A stretch of 64,000 nt of DNA from Nonomuraea thailandensis (GTDB lineage: Bacteria; Actinomycetota; Actinomycetes; Streptosporangiales; Streptosporangiaceae), in contig NZ_JAMZEB010000002.1 of assembly GCF_024172165.1 (NCBI RefSeq), forward strand, positions 2,873,501-2,937,500, read 5' to 3'. Below are positions 40,902 through 48,524 of the stretch, one piece after another (position 1 is the stretch's first letter; each line of letters opens with the position of its first letter). The notes beneath the pieces are model-generated. The model had not been told where the DNA came from. It made no database searches and saw only the letters and a program-made list of their open reading frames with translations. Both the position numbers and the translations under genes were made by a program.

Positions 40902-41354
40902 TCATCGGGGCGGGGTCATCGGGCCGCGGTAGGGCAGGGGCTGGCTGTAGACGAGGTTGGTCGTGGTGCTGCCGAACCGGGCGAGCTCGTCGACGATGCT
41001 CTCGAGGTGCGCCATGGAGCCCGCCGCCACCTTCAGCGTGTAGCAGTCCTCGCCGGTGGTGCGCAGGCACTCCAGGATCTCCGTGCGCTCGCCGAACAGG
41101 CGGCGCAGCGGCTCGTGCCGGTTGCCCGGGTACTTCAGGCGCACGACGGCCAGGATGGCGTAGCCGACCCTGGTGAGATCGACGTCGGCCCGGTAGCCGG
41201 AGATGACGCCCAGCGCCTCCAGCCGTCTGACGCGCTCGGTGGTGGCCGAGGCGCTGAGATTGACCCGGCGGCCCAGCTCGGTGAAGGGGATGCGGCCGTC
41301 CCGCTGGACCTCCGCCAGGATCGACCAGTCGGTCTCGTCGAGTTCCTCGGTCAT
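40902..41354 (-). CDS. Lrp/AsnC-family transcriptional regulator
   Basis: 150 residues. HTH: LDETDWSILAEVQRDGRIPFTELGRRVNLSASATTERVRRLEALGVI (about 3-50), then an RAM/AsnC ligand domain (YAILAVVRLKYPGNRHEPLRRLF, ILECLRTTGEDCYTLKV). Typical size. Divergent from the LLM oxidoreductase gene (94-bp gap), which is therefore a candidate target. Amino acid ligand unknown. Confidence 0.92.
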   Translation of the reverse strand: MTEELDETDWSILAEVQRDGRIPFTELGRRVNLSASATTERVRRLEALGVISGYRADVDLTRVGYAILAVVRLKYPGNRHEPLRRLFGERTEILECLRTTGEDCYTLKVAAGSMAHLESIVDELARFGSTTTNLVYSQPLPYRGPMTPPR

Positions 41355-41448
41355 CTCGCCAAACTACCGGCAGATTCCCGGCCATCGGCCGTCAAGGCCG
41401 TGAAGAAGGCCTTCAGCTCCGGGCCGCCGCCTCGATAGCCTTCCTGCC

Positions 41449-42309
41449 ATGCGAATCGGGGTGAACGTGCCGAACTTCGGGCCGGGGACCGGCCCGGCCG
41501 TCCTGCGCCGCTGGGCGCGGACGGTGGAGGCGCTCGGCTACGACCTGTTGATGATCTCCGACCACGTCGTGGTGACGCCCGACGTGGCCGAGCAGTATCC
41601 GGCTCCGTTCTACGAGCCGTTCACCACGCTCTCGTGGCTGGCCGGCGTCACCGACCGGATCAGGCTCGGCACCTCGGTCCTCATCGTGCCGTACCGCCAC
41701 CCCCTGCTCATGGCCCGGATGGCGGCGAACCTCAACCGTTTCAGCGGTGGCCGGCTCGTCCTCGGCGTGGGCACCGGCTGGGCCCGCCAGGAGTTCGACG
41801 CGCTCGGGGTGCCGTTCGAGCGGCGCGGGCGGCTGACGGACGAGCACCTCGCGGCGATGCGGGCCGCGTGGGCGGACGAGGACGACTACCGTGCCGGGCC
41901 GATCCCCATCTGGGTCGGCGGGAACGGCGAGGCCGGGCTGCGCCGGGCGGTGCGCCTGGGTGAGGCGTACCATCCGCTGCGCACGACGCTCCCGTGGCTG
42001 CGGGACGCGGCGCAGCGGCTCAAGGGCGTCGCCGGCGAGCTGGGACGGCCGGCGCCCGCGCTGACCCCGCGCATCGTGCTGCGGCTGACCGGCACGCCGG
42101 TCACCGGCCCGGAGCGGCGCGCGGGGGAGGGCACGATCGGCCAGATCGTCGAAGACCTGGAGGAGCTGCGCGCGCTCGGGGCCGACACCGTGGTGCTCGA
42201 CCCGTTCGACGGCGACCCCGCCGAGACGCTGCACCCGGCGACGGCCTGGCACGCGCTGGCCGCCGTGGCCGACCACTGGAACCTCGACCAGCACGACCGA
42301 CCGGCCTGA
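41449..42309 (+). CDS. LLM-class (luciferase-like, probably F420-dependent) oxidoreductase
   Basis: 286 residues. TIM-barrel signatures of the TIGR03619-like group: MRIGVNVPNFGPGTGPAVLRRWARTVEALGYDLLMISDHVV, LSWLAGVTDRIRLGTSVLIVPYRHPLLMARMAANLNRFSGGR, LGVGTGWARQEFDALGVPF, and GPIPIWVGGNGEAGLRRAVRLGE. Probably uses reduced F420 or FMN; substrate unknown. The 3' end, including the stop, lies in a 23-bp duplication. Confidence 0.88.
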   Translation: MRIGVNVPNFGPGTGPAVLRRWARTVEALGYDLLMISDHVVVTPDVAEQYPAPFYEPFTTLSWLAGVTDRIRLGTSVLIVPYRHPLLMARMAANLNRFSGGRLVLGVGTGWARQEFDALGVPFERRGRLTDEHLAAMRAAWADEDDYRAGPIPIWVGGNGEAGLRRAVRLGEAYHPLRTTLPWLRDAAQRLKGVAGELGRPAPALTPRIVLRLTGTPVTGPERRAGEGTIGQIVEDLEELRALGADTVVLDPFDGDPAETLHPATAWHALAAVADHWNLDQHDRPA

Positions 42310-42336
42310 ACCCTCACGACCGACCGGCCTGAACCC
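42292..42336. repeat. 23-bp tandem duplication spanning the LLM stop codon
   Basis: 42292-42314 is repeated at 42315-42336 (last base missing). Each copy contains CGGCCTGAACCC, so the stop codon is duplicated. Further partial echoes (CGCACCACCGACGAG, CGCACGACCGACCA) follow up to the deaminase RBS. Confidence 0.85.
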
Positions 42337-42383
42337 GCACCACCGACGAGCCCGCACTCGCACGACCGACCAAGGGAGCGACA

Positions 42384-42809
42384 GTGACACCTCAGGAGGA
42401 GACCTTCCTGCGCAGGGCCATCGAGCTGGCCGCCAAGTCCCGCGCGAGCGGCGACGCCCCGTTCGGCTCCCTCCTCGTGGGCCCGGACGGCGACGTGCTG
42501 GCCGAAGCGCACAACACCGTCACCAGCGACGGCGACATCACCGCCCATCCCGAGCTGAAACTGGCCCGGTGGGCGGCCCGCGAGCTGGACCCGGCCACCG
42601 CCGCGGCCACCACCATGTACACCAGCTGCCAGCCCTGCGACATGTGCCGGGGCGGCATCGAGCGCTCCGGGCTGGGGCGCGTGGTCTACGCCCTGTCCAA
42701 CGAGCAGTTCGCCCGGCTCAAGCCCGGCGGCGGCTGGCCCAGCGTGCCGCAGGAGGGGCCGGCGCTGTTCGAGGAGGCACGCGTCCCGATCGACGGCTTC
42801 TACCACTGA
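42384..42809 (+). CDS. nucleoside/cytosine-type deaminase (CDA superfamily)
   Basis: 141 residues, GTG start with GGGAG 6 bp upstream. Zinc deaminase motifs: the first motif reads THPEL-like (ITAHPELKLARWA; His ligand and catalytic Glu) and the second is SCQPCDMCRGGI (Cys ligands). DAPFGSLLVGPDGDVLAEAHNTV is characteristic of the guanine/cytosine deaminase group. Proline replaces the usual Ala between His and Glu. Likely deaminates a purine or pyrimidine base or nucleoside. Lies 74 bp downstream of the LLM gene and may be co-transcribed. Confidence 0.82.
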   Translation: MTPQEETFLRRAIELAAKSRASGDAPFGSLLVGPDGDVLAEAHNTVTSDGDITAHPELKLARWAARELDPATAAATTMYTSCQPCDMCRGGIERSGLGRVVYALSNEQFARLKPGGGWPSVPQEGPALFEEARVPIDGFYH

Positions 42810-42824
42810 TCGTCCGGGCGGCCG

Positions 42825-43961
42825 TCACGGCGTGGGCCCCCACGCGGCGCGCGGCCGGGCAGCCGCCTTACGGCCCAGCTTCCCGGCCCTGACCTGCACG
42901 GCCAGGCTGTCGAGGATGACCCGGGCGCTGAGCAGCGCCGTCTGCTCCGCCCAGTCGTACGGCGGCGAGCACTCCACGACCTCGATCCCGGCCAGCCCCG
43001 GCTCGGACACCAGCCGCACGAGGTTCAGCGCCTCCCGGGGCAGTAGCCCGCCCGGCTCCGGCCAGCCGGTGCCGGGGACGAACCCGGCGTCGATGACGTC
43101 GATGTCGAAGGAGAGGTAGACGGCCTCGGCGCCCTGCCAGGCGATCTCCAGCGCGGTCTCGGCGACGCGCTCCACGCCGACCCGCTCCACGTCGCCCACC
43201 GTGATCACGGTGGTGCCGCGCTCGCGGCCGACCTTGACCCCGGCCCTGGGCGCCTGCCAGCCGCCGATGCCGACCTGGACGAGATTGGTGGCGGGCGCGT
43301 TCCTGATGTTGGTGGCGTGGAACCACGGCGTGGTGTGCATGCGCTCGTCGAGGTCGGTCTCCTGGGTGTCGACGTGCCGGTCGAAGTGGATGATGCCGAT
43401 GTTCCCCTCGTGGTGCGCGGCGAGCCCGCGCACCGTCGGGAAGCCGATCGAGTGGTCCCCGCCCAGCACCACCGGCATCGTGCCCTGCTGGACGACGTGG
43501 CTCATCGCCTGGCTGATCTGGTCGAACGACTTCTCCAGGTTGCCGGGGATGGTGAACACGTCGCCGATGTCCACCAGGTTGAGCTGCTCGCGCAGGTCCA
43601 CGCCGAGCTCGTAGCTGTAGGTGCCGAAGAGGTTCGTGCTGCGCCGGATGCCCTGCGGCCCGAACCGCGTGCCCGGCCGGTACGTCGCCCCCGCGTCGAG
43701 CGGCACCCCGAAGACGGCGACCTCGGCGTCCCCCACCTCGTGCACGTCCTCCACGTACGGGCACTTCAGGAACGTGCCGCGTTCGCCCGCGAAGTGCGGC
43801 AGCTCCCCTCGGGCGAACGTGGGGATCGTCCGGTCCGTGAGGGTGGGCGCGCCCGGCAGCCCGTGAGCCAACGCCCGTTCGAGCTCCTCCTCCCGCCGAG
43901 CCGTCGGGATTTCCGCCTCCGCCCGCTGGGCCCAGGCGCCTTCTTGGTTTACGTTGGCCAT
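42825..43961 (-). CDS. agmatinase/ureohydrolase-family enzyme
   Basis: 378 residues; start MANVNQEGAW chosen at 43959-43961, because the longer open frame runs into the divergent symporter. Arginase-fold manganese motifs: GGDHSIGFP (His), IIHFDRHVDTQETDLDE (Asp/His/Asp; Arg replaces the usual Ala) and YLSFDIDVIDAGFVPGTGWPEPGG (Asp/Asp/Glu region). N-terminal extension of about 60 residues. Hydrolyses a guanidino compound (agmatine, guanidinobutyrate or similar) to urea and an amine or acid. Divergent, with only 37 bp between starts, from an SSS symporter that may import the substrate. Confidence 0.88.
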   Translation of the reverse strand: MANVNQEGAWAQRAEAEIPTARREEELERALAHGLPGAPTLTDRTIPTFARGELPHFAGERGTFLKCPYVEDVHEVGDAEVAVFGVPLDAGATYRPGTRFGPQGIRRSTNLFGTYSYELGVDLREQLNLVDIGDVFTIPGNLEKSFDQISQAMSHVVQQGTMPVVLGGDHSIGFPTVRGLAAHHEGNIGIIHFDRHVDTQETDLDERMHTTPWFHATNIRNAPATNLVQVGIGGWQAPRAGVKVGRERGTTVITVGDVERVGVERVAETALEIAWQGAEAVYLSFDIDVIDAGFVPGTGWPEPGGLLPREALNLVRLVSEPGLAGIEVVECSPPYDWAEQTALLSARVILDSLAVQVRAGKLGRKAAARPRAAWGPTP

Positions 43962-43998
43962 GATCTGAGTCTTCGCTCGCAACGATCGGCTGTCCAGC

Positions 43999-45456
43999 AT
44001 GGTCATTCTGGGTGTCGCGCTCGCCATCGTCTCCATGATCGTCGTCGGGCTGCTGGTGGCCCGGCGTGTCGCAGGCGACAGCAGGAACTTCCTGGTCGCC
44101 GGTCGCAGCCTGGCCCTGCCCGTGGTCGCCGCCACGCTCATGGGCCAGGCCGTCGACACCAACGCCACCCTCGGCGCCACGGACCTGGCCGCCGGCCTCG
44201 GCTTCTGGGCCGGAGCCGGGCTGCCCCTCGGGCTGGCCCTGTGCCTGCTGCTCACCGGCCTGTTCTTCGCCCGGCCGATGAACCGCATGGGCCTGACGAC
44301 GCTGCCCGACTTCTTCCGGCTCCGGTACGGCAGGGCCGTCGAGGTCGCCGCCGCGCTTCTGATGATCGCCGCGTTCGCGATCCTGGTCGCGGGGAACCTG
44401 GTGGCGGGCGGGTTCCTGTTCGAGCGTTTCCTCGGGACGTCGTACAGCGGGGGAGTGCTCATCATCGTCGCGGTGGTGCTGATCTACACGCTCGCGGGCG
44501 GGCTGCTCAGCGACGCCTACACCTCGATCGTGCAGATGCTCATCACCGCGACCGCCGCGTTCGCCCTGCTGTTCTGGGTGGCCGCCACCTTCGGGCTGCG
44601 GCCCGCGCCCGGCGCGGGGCCGTTCGACCTCGGGCAACTGTCCGATCCGGGGCAGGGCGCGGTCGTCAACTGGGCCACGCTGGTCGCGCTCGGGATCGGC
44701 GACATCGTCGCCATCGACTTCATGCAGCGCATCTTCGCCGCCCGCTCGCCGGACGTCGCCCGCCGCGCCTGCTTCATCGCCGCCGCCGGCACCGCCGTGA
44801 TCGGCGTGCCGTTCGCGCTGGTCGCCGTCGCCACCGGCCAGGGCCTGCTGGCGCTGCTCGACGGGGCCGCTCCGGCCGGGCTGAGCGTGCTGGTGCTGGC
44901 GGGCATCGTCAGCGCGTCGCTGTCCACGGCCGACGGCGCCATCCTCGGCACCGCCGCGGTCGCCGTGCGCAACGTGGGCTCGGCCCGCCGCGTCCACCGG
45001 CCAGGCCGGGCCGACCCGCTGCTGCGCGCCACCCGCTGGGCGATGCTGCCCGTGGTCGGCGGCGCGGTGCTGCTGGCGTTACGGGTGCCGCAGACGGGCG
45101 TGCTGCTCACGCTGGCGTTCGACCTCATGCTGGCCTGCCTCGTCGTGCCGTTCGTGCTGGGCCTGTTCTGGCGGCGCGGCTCCGCGCCCGCCGCGCTGGC
45201 CGCCCTGGCGGTGGGCCTGGTGGTGCGGCTGGTGCTGTTCGCGCTGACCCCCACCATGTACGGCGCGCCCAACACGCTCCTCCACGTCCCGAACACGCTG
45301 GCCGGCGCGGGCTTCGACGGGTGGCCCACGTTCATCGCCCTGGGCGCGTCGCTGATCGTCTACGTGGGCGTGGCGCTCAGCACGGCGCCGGCCGGGATCC
45401 GCGGCGTGGACCTGCGCATGGAGGAGACTCGGGCGGAGGCGGCGCCCTCGCCCTGA
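43999..45456 (+). CDS. sodium:solute symporter (SSS family)
   Basis: 485 residues, 12-13 predicted membrane helices. Family features: RRVAGDSRNFLVAGRSLALPVVAATLMGQAVDTNATLGATDLAAGLGFWAG, TLPDFFRLRYG, YTLAGGLLSDAYTSIVQ, and MQRIFAARSPDVARRACFIAA. The Na+ site region SASLSTADGAILGTAAVAVRN is well conserved. The pairing with an agmatinase-like gene suggests a guanidino or amine substrate (inference). Start codon only 37 bp from the divergent gene, so one or both transcripts may be leaderless. Confidence 0.88.
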   Translation: MVILGVALAIVSMIVVGLLVARRVAGDSRNFLVAGRSLALPVVAATLMGQAVDTNATLGATDLAAGLGFWAGAGLPLGLALCLLLTGLFFARPMNRMGLTTLPDFFRLRYGRAVEVAAALLMIAAFAILVAGNLVAGGFLFERFLGTSYSGGVLIIVAVVLIYTLAGGLLSDAYTSIVQMLITATAAFALLFWVAATFGLRPAPGAGPFDLGQLSDPGQGAVVNWATLVALGIGDIVAIDFMQRIFAARSPDVARRACFIAAAGTAVIGVPFALVAVATGQGLLALLDGAAPAGLSVLVLAGIVSASLSTADGAILGTAAVAVRNVGSARRVHRPGRADPLLRATRWAMLPVVGGAVLLALRVPQTGVLLTLAFDLMLACLVVPFVLGLFWRRGSAPAALAALAVGLVVRLVLFALTPTMYGAPNTLLHVPNTLAGAGFDGWPTFIALGASLIVYVGVALSTAPAGIRGVDLRMEETRAEAAPSP

Positions 45457-45461
45457 CCCGT

Positions 45462-45523
45462 CCCCGGGAGGTCCGGGACCGACCCGTGAGCGGCCGTTCC
45501 CGGGGGTCCGGGACCGACCCGTG
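45462..45523. repeat. imperfect ~36-bp-period duplication after the symporter gene
   Basis: TCCGGGACCGACCCGTG occurs at 45472-45488 and 45507-45523, each preceded by CCCGGG. It lies between the symporter stop and the convergent lyase stop. CCCGGG...TCCGGGA could form hairpins, but no clear terminator stem is present. Confidence 0.7.
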
Positions 45524-45537
45524 CGCGACGACCGTGC

Positions 45538-46413
45538 TCAGGGGGTGCGGTACCGCTCCTCCAGCGCGGCGTGCTCGTCGAGGCCGATCAGGTGGTTGAA
45601 CGCCTCGAACGTGATCATGTTCTCGATCGCCGGGCCGGTCTCGCCCAGGGTGGCGAGCGTGCGCAGGTAGTCGTGCATGCCCTTGGCCGCCGCGAACGCC
45701 GCGCCCACCGAGAAGAGCGCGAGCGCGTAGCCCATCTCCTGCAGCCCGCGCACGTTCACCAGCGGGGTCCTGCCGCCCTCGATCTGGTTGCTGAGCACCG
45801 GGACGACGCCGCGGAAGGCCTCGCAGACGCGCCGCATCTCGGCCTCGCTCTCCGGGGACTCGATGAACAGCAGGTCGGCGCCCGCCTCGTGGTAACGCGC
45901 GCCGCGCTCCAGCGCCTCGTCCAGGCCCAGCTCGGTGCGCGCGTCGGTACGGGCGATGATCATGAAGTCGGGGTCGCGCCGCGCGTCCGCCGCCGCCCTG
46001 ATCTTCTGGACCATGTCCTCCGTGGCGATGACGTGCCGGCCCAGCATGTGCCCGCAGCGCTTGGGGAAGGTCTGGTCCTCGATGTGCAGCGCCGCGGCGC
46101 CGGCCGCCTCGTACTCGCGTACGGTGCGCCGCACGTTGAGCGGGTTGCCGTAGCCGGTGTCGGCGTCGGCGATCAGCGGCAGGTCCACGGCCTCGGCGAA
46201 CGCGGCCACCCGCGCCGTCATCTGGGTCAGCGTCAGGTAGCCGACGTCGGGCCTGCCCAGCAGACCGGCCGAGGTCTGGAAGCCGCTGAGGTAGATCGCC
46301 CGGAAGCCGAGCGCCTGGGCCAGCCGGGCGCCCGTGCCGTCGTACACGCCGGGCGCCACCAGGATCTCGGGGTCGCCGATCAGCTCCCGCAACCTGGTCG
46401 TGTGTCGTGTCAT
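45538..46413 (-). CDS. isocitrate lyase/PEP mutase superfamily enzyme
   Basis: 291 residues, ATG at 46411-46413 with a GGGGGG-CAGGGA leader. Superfamily motifs: VAPGVYDGTGARLAQALGFRAIYLSG (N-terminal barrel), ADADTGYGNPLNVRRTVREYEAAGAAALHIEDQ (metal-binding Asp pair) and the active-site loop FPKRCGHM (equivalent to KKCGH). Next, MIIARTDAR and GADLLFIESPE. Could be a methylisocitrate lyase, oxaloacetate decarboxylase or dimethylmalate lyase. No propionate-cycle genes are adjacent, so the exact substrate is open. Confidence 0.88.
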   Translation of the reverse strand: MTRHTTRLRELIGDPEILVAPGVYDGTGARLAQALGFRAIYLSGFQTSAGLLGRPDVGYLTLTQMTARVAAFAEAVDLPLIADADTGYGNPLNVRRTVREYEAAGAAALHIEDQTFPKRCGHMLGRHVIATEDMVQKIRAAADARRDPDFMIIARTDARTELGLDEALERGARYHEAGADLLFIESPESEAEMRRVCEAFRGVVPVLSNQIEGGRTPLVNVRGLQEMGYALALFSVGAAFAAAKGMHDYLRTLATLGETGPAIENMITFEAFNHLIGLDEHAALEERYRTP

Positions 46414-46550
46414 GTCCCTGCCCCCCGTAACCGGCCCTTACCCGCGCCATGCCGCGGGTATCCGGCGGCGGCCAAGGCGCTGGGCCAGGCGATCCGGGAC
46501 ACCGCGCATGCCCGGGCGGCGGCGCGGTTTCCCCTGTGCGCCCACGAACT

Positions 46551-46580
46551 GTTGGCGTGGCCAACGAATTGTTGTATAGT
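46551..46580 (+). promoter_or_regulatory. sigma-70-type promoter with a GTTGGC-GTG-GCCAAC operator over the -35
   Basis: -35 TTGGCG (46552-46557), 17-bp spacer, -10 TATAGT (46575-46580). The -35 lies within a perfect 6-bp inverted repeat (46551-46565). Transcription would start near 46587, leaving a leader of about 35 bases before the ATG at 46622. The dyad predicts repression by a dimeric regulator. Confidence 0.6.
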
Positions 46581-46621
46581 TAGTGGCGTAAACGTTGGTG
46601 ACCCCAATGAAAGAGGATGAC

Positions 46622-47038
46622 ATGTCCACGGACACTCTGATCGCCGACCGGATCGAGATCGCCGACCTGTTCACCCGCTTCGCCCTCCTGCTCGACGAGG
46701 GGCGGTGGGACGACGCGGGCACGGTCTTCGCCGACGACGTGGCGGTGCACTCGCCGCGCGGAGGCGAGCTGCGCGGCCTGGGCAAGGTCGTCGAGTTCAT
46801 GCGGCAGTCGGAGGTCGAGGGGCAGCGCGCCCAGCACACGACCACCGACCTGCTGGTGGACCTCGACGGCGACCAGGCGGACGCCTCGGCGAACTCGCTG
46901 GTGCACTACTACCGCGACGGCCGGGCGCCGCACTTCACCGGCGGCCTGCGCCTGGCCTCCACCGTGGTGCGGACGCCGGCGGGCTGGCGGCTCCGCGAGG
47001 TGCGGATCACGCCGGTCTGGACGCGCGCGGAGGCGTGA
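46622..47038 (+). CDS. SnoaL-like/NTF2-fold protein
   Basis: 138 residues from MSTDTLIADR, chosen for the AAGAGGA 4-5 bp upstream; in-frame starts 15 and 27 bp earlier are weaker. NTF2-like pattern: IADRIEIADLFTRFALLLDEGRWDDAGTVFADDVAVHSPRG in pieces, then FMRQSEVEGQRAQHTTTDLLVDLDGDQADASANSLVHYYRD and WRLREVRITPVW. Such proteins are small cyclases, isomerases or binding proteins. Controlled by a distinct promoter/operator just upstream, divergent from the ICL/PEP-mutase gene. Confidence 0.8.
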   Translation: MSTDTLIADRIEIADLFTRFALLLDEGRWDDAGTVFADDVAVHSPRGGELRGLGKVVEFMRQSEVEGQRAQHTTTDLLVDLDGDQADASANSLVHYYRDGRAPHFTGGLRLASTVVRTPAGWRLREVRITPVWTRAEA

Positions 47039-47214
47039 GCGGGCTCTGAACGTGCGGAACCTGCGCGTGTACGGCGGCGGGAAGCGCGGACCTGCGCCCG
47101 GACCGCCCGCGGCCGGGCGGCGCAGGACGGCTCGCCCCGCCGCCTGCCCGCCCGAGGCCGTTCGCGCCGCTGAGCTCTCCGGACGACAATGTGCGATGTG
47201 ATGAGGGTTGACGC

Positions 47215-47703
47215 GTGAACGGCAGGGTCACCGGGGCGCTCTCCGAGGACGACCCGGTGGTGGAGGCGGTGCTCACCGCCAGTCGCGCCCTGGTGGGGGT
47301 CGCGGCCCGATCGATCGCCGCCGCGGGCGGTGACGTGACGCTGCCGCAGTACCGCGCGCTCGTCCTGATGGCGGCGCGGGGCCCGCAACGGCTCATCGAC
47401 CTGGCCGACGCCCTGGACGTGAACAGGTCGACGGCCACCCGCATGTGCGACCGGCTGGTGGCCAAACAGCTGGTACGGCGCAGCCGCCTGCCCAGCGACC
47501 GGCGCACGCTCAGGATCGCGCTGACCGCGCAGGGTCGCGCCCTGGTGGACGGCGTGACGCAGAAGCGCAAGGCCGACCTGGCGCGCATCCTCAACCAGCT
47601 CACGCAGGAGCAGCGGGCCGCCGTGGTGGCGGCGCTGTCGGCGTTCGCGGAGGCCGCCGACGAGAAGGAGGTCCCCGCGCGGGCCGACGTCCCTGAGCTG
47701 TGA
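47215..47703 (+). CDS. MarR-family transcriptional regulator
   Basis: 162 residues, GTG start with GAGG upstream. Winged HTH: LPQYRALVLMAARGPQRLIDLADALDVNRSTATRMCDRLVAKQLVRRSRLPSDRRTLRIALT in pieces (DNA helix about 75-95, wing with the conserved D-x-R at SDRRTLR). C-terminal dimerisation helix ILNQLTQEQRAAVVAALSAFAEA. Target not evident. The preceding gap (47039-47214) has GC-rich short inverted repeats but no confident promoter. Confidence 0.92.
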   Translation: MNGRVTGALSEDDPVVEAVLTASRALVGVAARSIAAAGGDVTLPQYRALVLMAARGPQRLIDLADALDVNRSTATRMCDRLVAKQLVRRSRLPSDRRTLRIALTAQGRALVDGVTQKRKADLARILNQLTQEQRAAVVAALSAFAEAADEKEVPARADVPEL

Positions 47704-47730
47704 GACCTCCGGCGGGGAGGCGGGGGGCGG

Positions 47731-48399
47731 TCAGGAGGGCGGCGTGGGAAAGCTCGCCGGTGTGGTCAGGCCGGTGCTCTCCAGCAGCCGCTGGTGGTTG
47801 AGCACGGCGGCGTTGGCCTGCTCGGAGAAGCGGCGGACCAGCGTGTTCTGGGTGCTGCCGCGGACCGTGCCGATCAGGGGGAAGATCTGCCCGTGCGCCA
47901 GGCGCAGCCACTTGACGTACGTGGTGTCGTAGGCGGCCCCGGTCCTGCCCGAGATGTCGCTCATCCAGGCCTGCTGCTGCGTGGTGGGCTTCACCGGCAG
48001 CTTGACCTGCAGCTTGGCGGCAACGTCGCGGACCTGCCGGTCGAGCGTGTGATGCTGGGAGGCGATCTCCCCGCTGATCTGGCGGACGCGCGCGGTGGCG
48101 GCGCGCTGCACCGCGTCCTGGGCCATGGGCATCTCCCACAGGCTCGCCAGGCGGACCTTGCGGATGAGGTCCCGGTCGGCCTCCGACAGCGGGCCCCACT
48201 CGGTCTGCCGCGTCCCGCCGTCCTGCTCCTCCCCGGCCGGGGTGGCGGGCGGCTCGGTCGTCTCCGTGCCGACGGCGGCCGGCACCGTGCTCACCGCGGC
48301 GGTGTCGGAGGTGGGCGTGGGCGTGTAGCCGGCGCAGGCGGTCGCCGAGCAGAGCAGGCCGAGACCGCAACCGGCCAGGACGCGACGGCTGAGTCGCAT
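47731..48399 (-). CDS. DUF4142-like lipoprotein
   Basis: 222 residues. Signal with lipobox-like SATAC (Cys about 22) and a T/P-rich spacer. A helical domain follows: LSEADRDLIRKVRLASLWEMPMAQDAVQRAATARVRQISGEIASQHHTLDRQVRDVAAKLQV in pieces, and later TYVKWLRLAHGQIFPLIGTVRGSTQN. The pattern (long helices with Glu/His pairs) is that of DUF4142, a ferritin-like fold; function unknown. Single gene beside the AfsR-type regulator on the same strand, 125 bp downstream of its stop. Confidence 0.78.
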   Translation of the reverse strand: MRLSRRVLAGCGLGLLCSATACAGYTPTPTSDTAAVSTVPAAVGTETTEPPATPAGEEQDGGTRQTEWGPLSEADRDLIRKVRLASLWEMPMAQDAVQRAATARVRQISGEIASQHHTLDRQVRDVAAKLQVKLPVKPTTQQQAWMSDISGRTGAAYDTTYVKWLRLAHGQIFPLIGTVRGSTQNTLVRRFSEQANAAVLNHQRLLESTGLTTPASFPTPPS

Positions 48400-48524
48400 G
48401 CACCGTCACCCCTTCCGGGTTCTGGGGCGTGCCTTCGTGCGGCACTGGTCACTCATGGATACGCCGCGAGGCGGGGAAGCGTTCATGCCTCAGGCAAGAA
48501 TTGCCTGGGGCAAGACCGCGGCGG

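Noticed and set aside
47090..47160. Hairpin terminator after the SnoaL-like gene
   Set aside because: CCGCCC/GGGCGG elements occur, but the dyad is imperfect and common in DNA of this composition.
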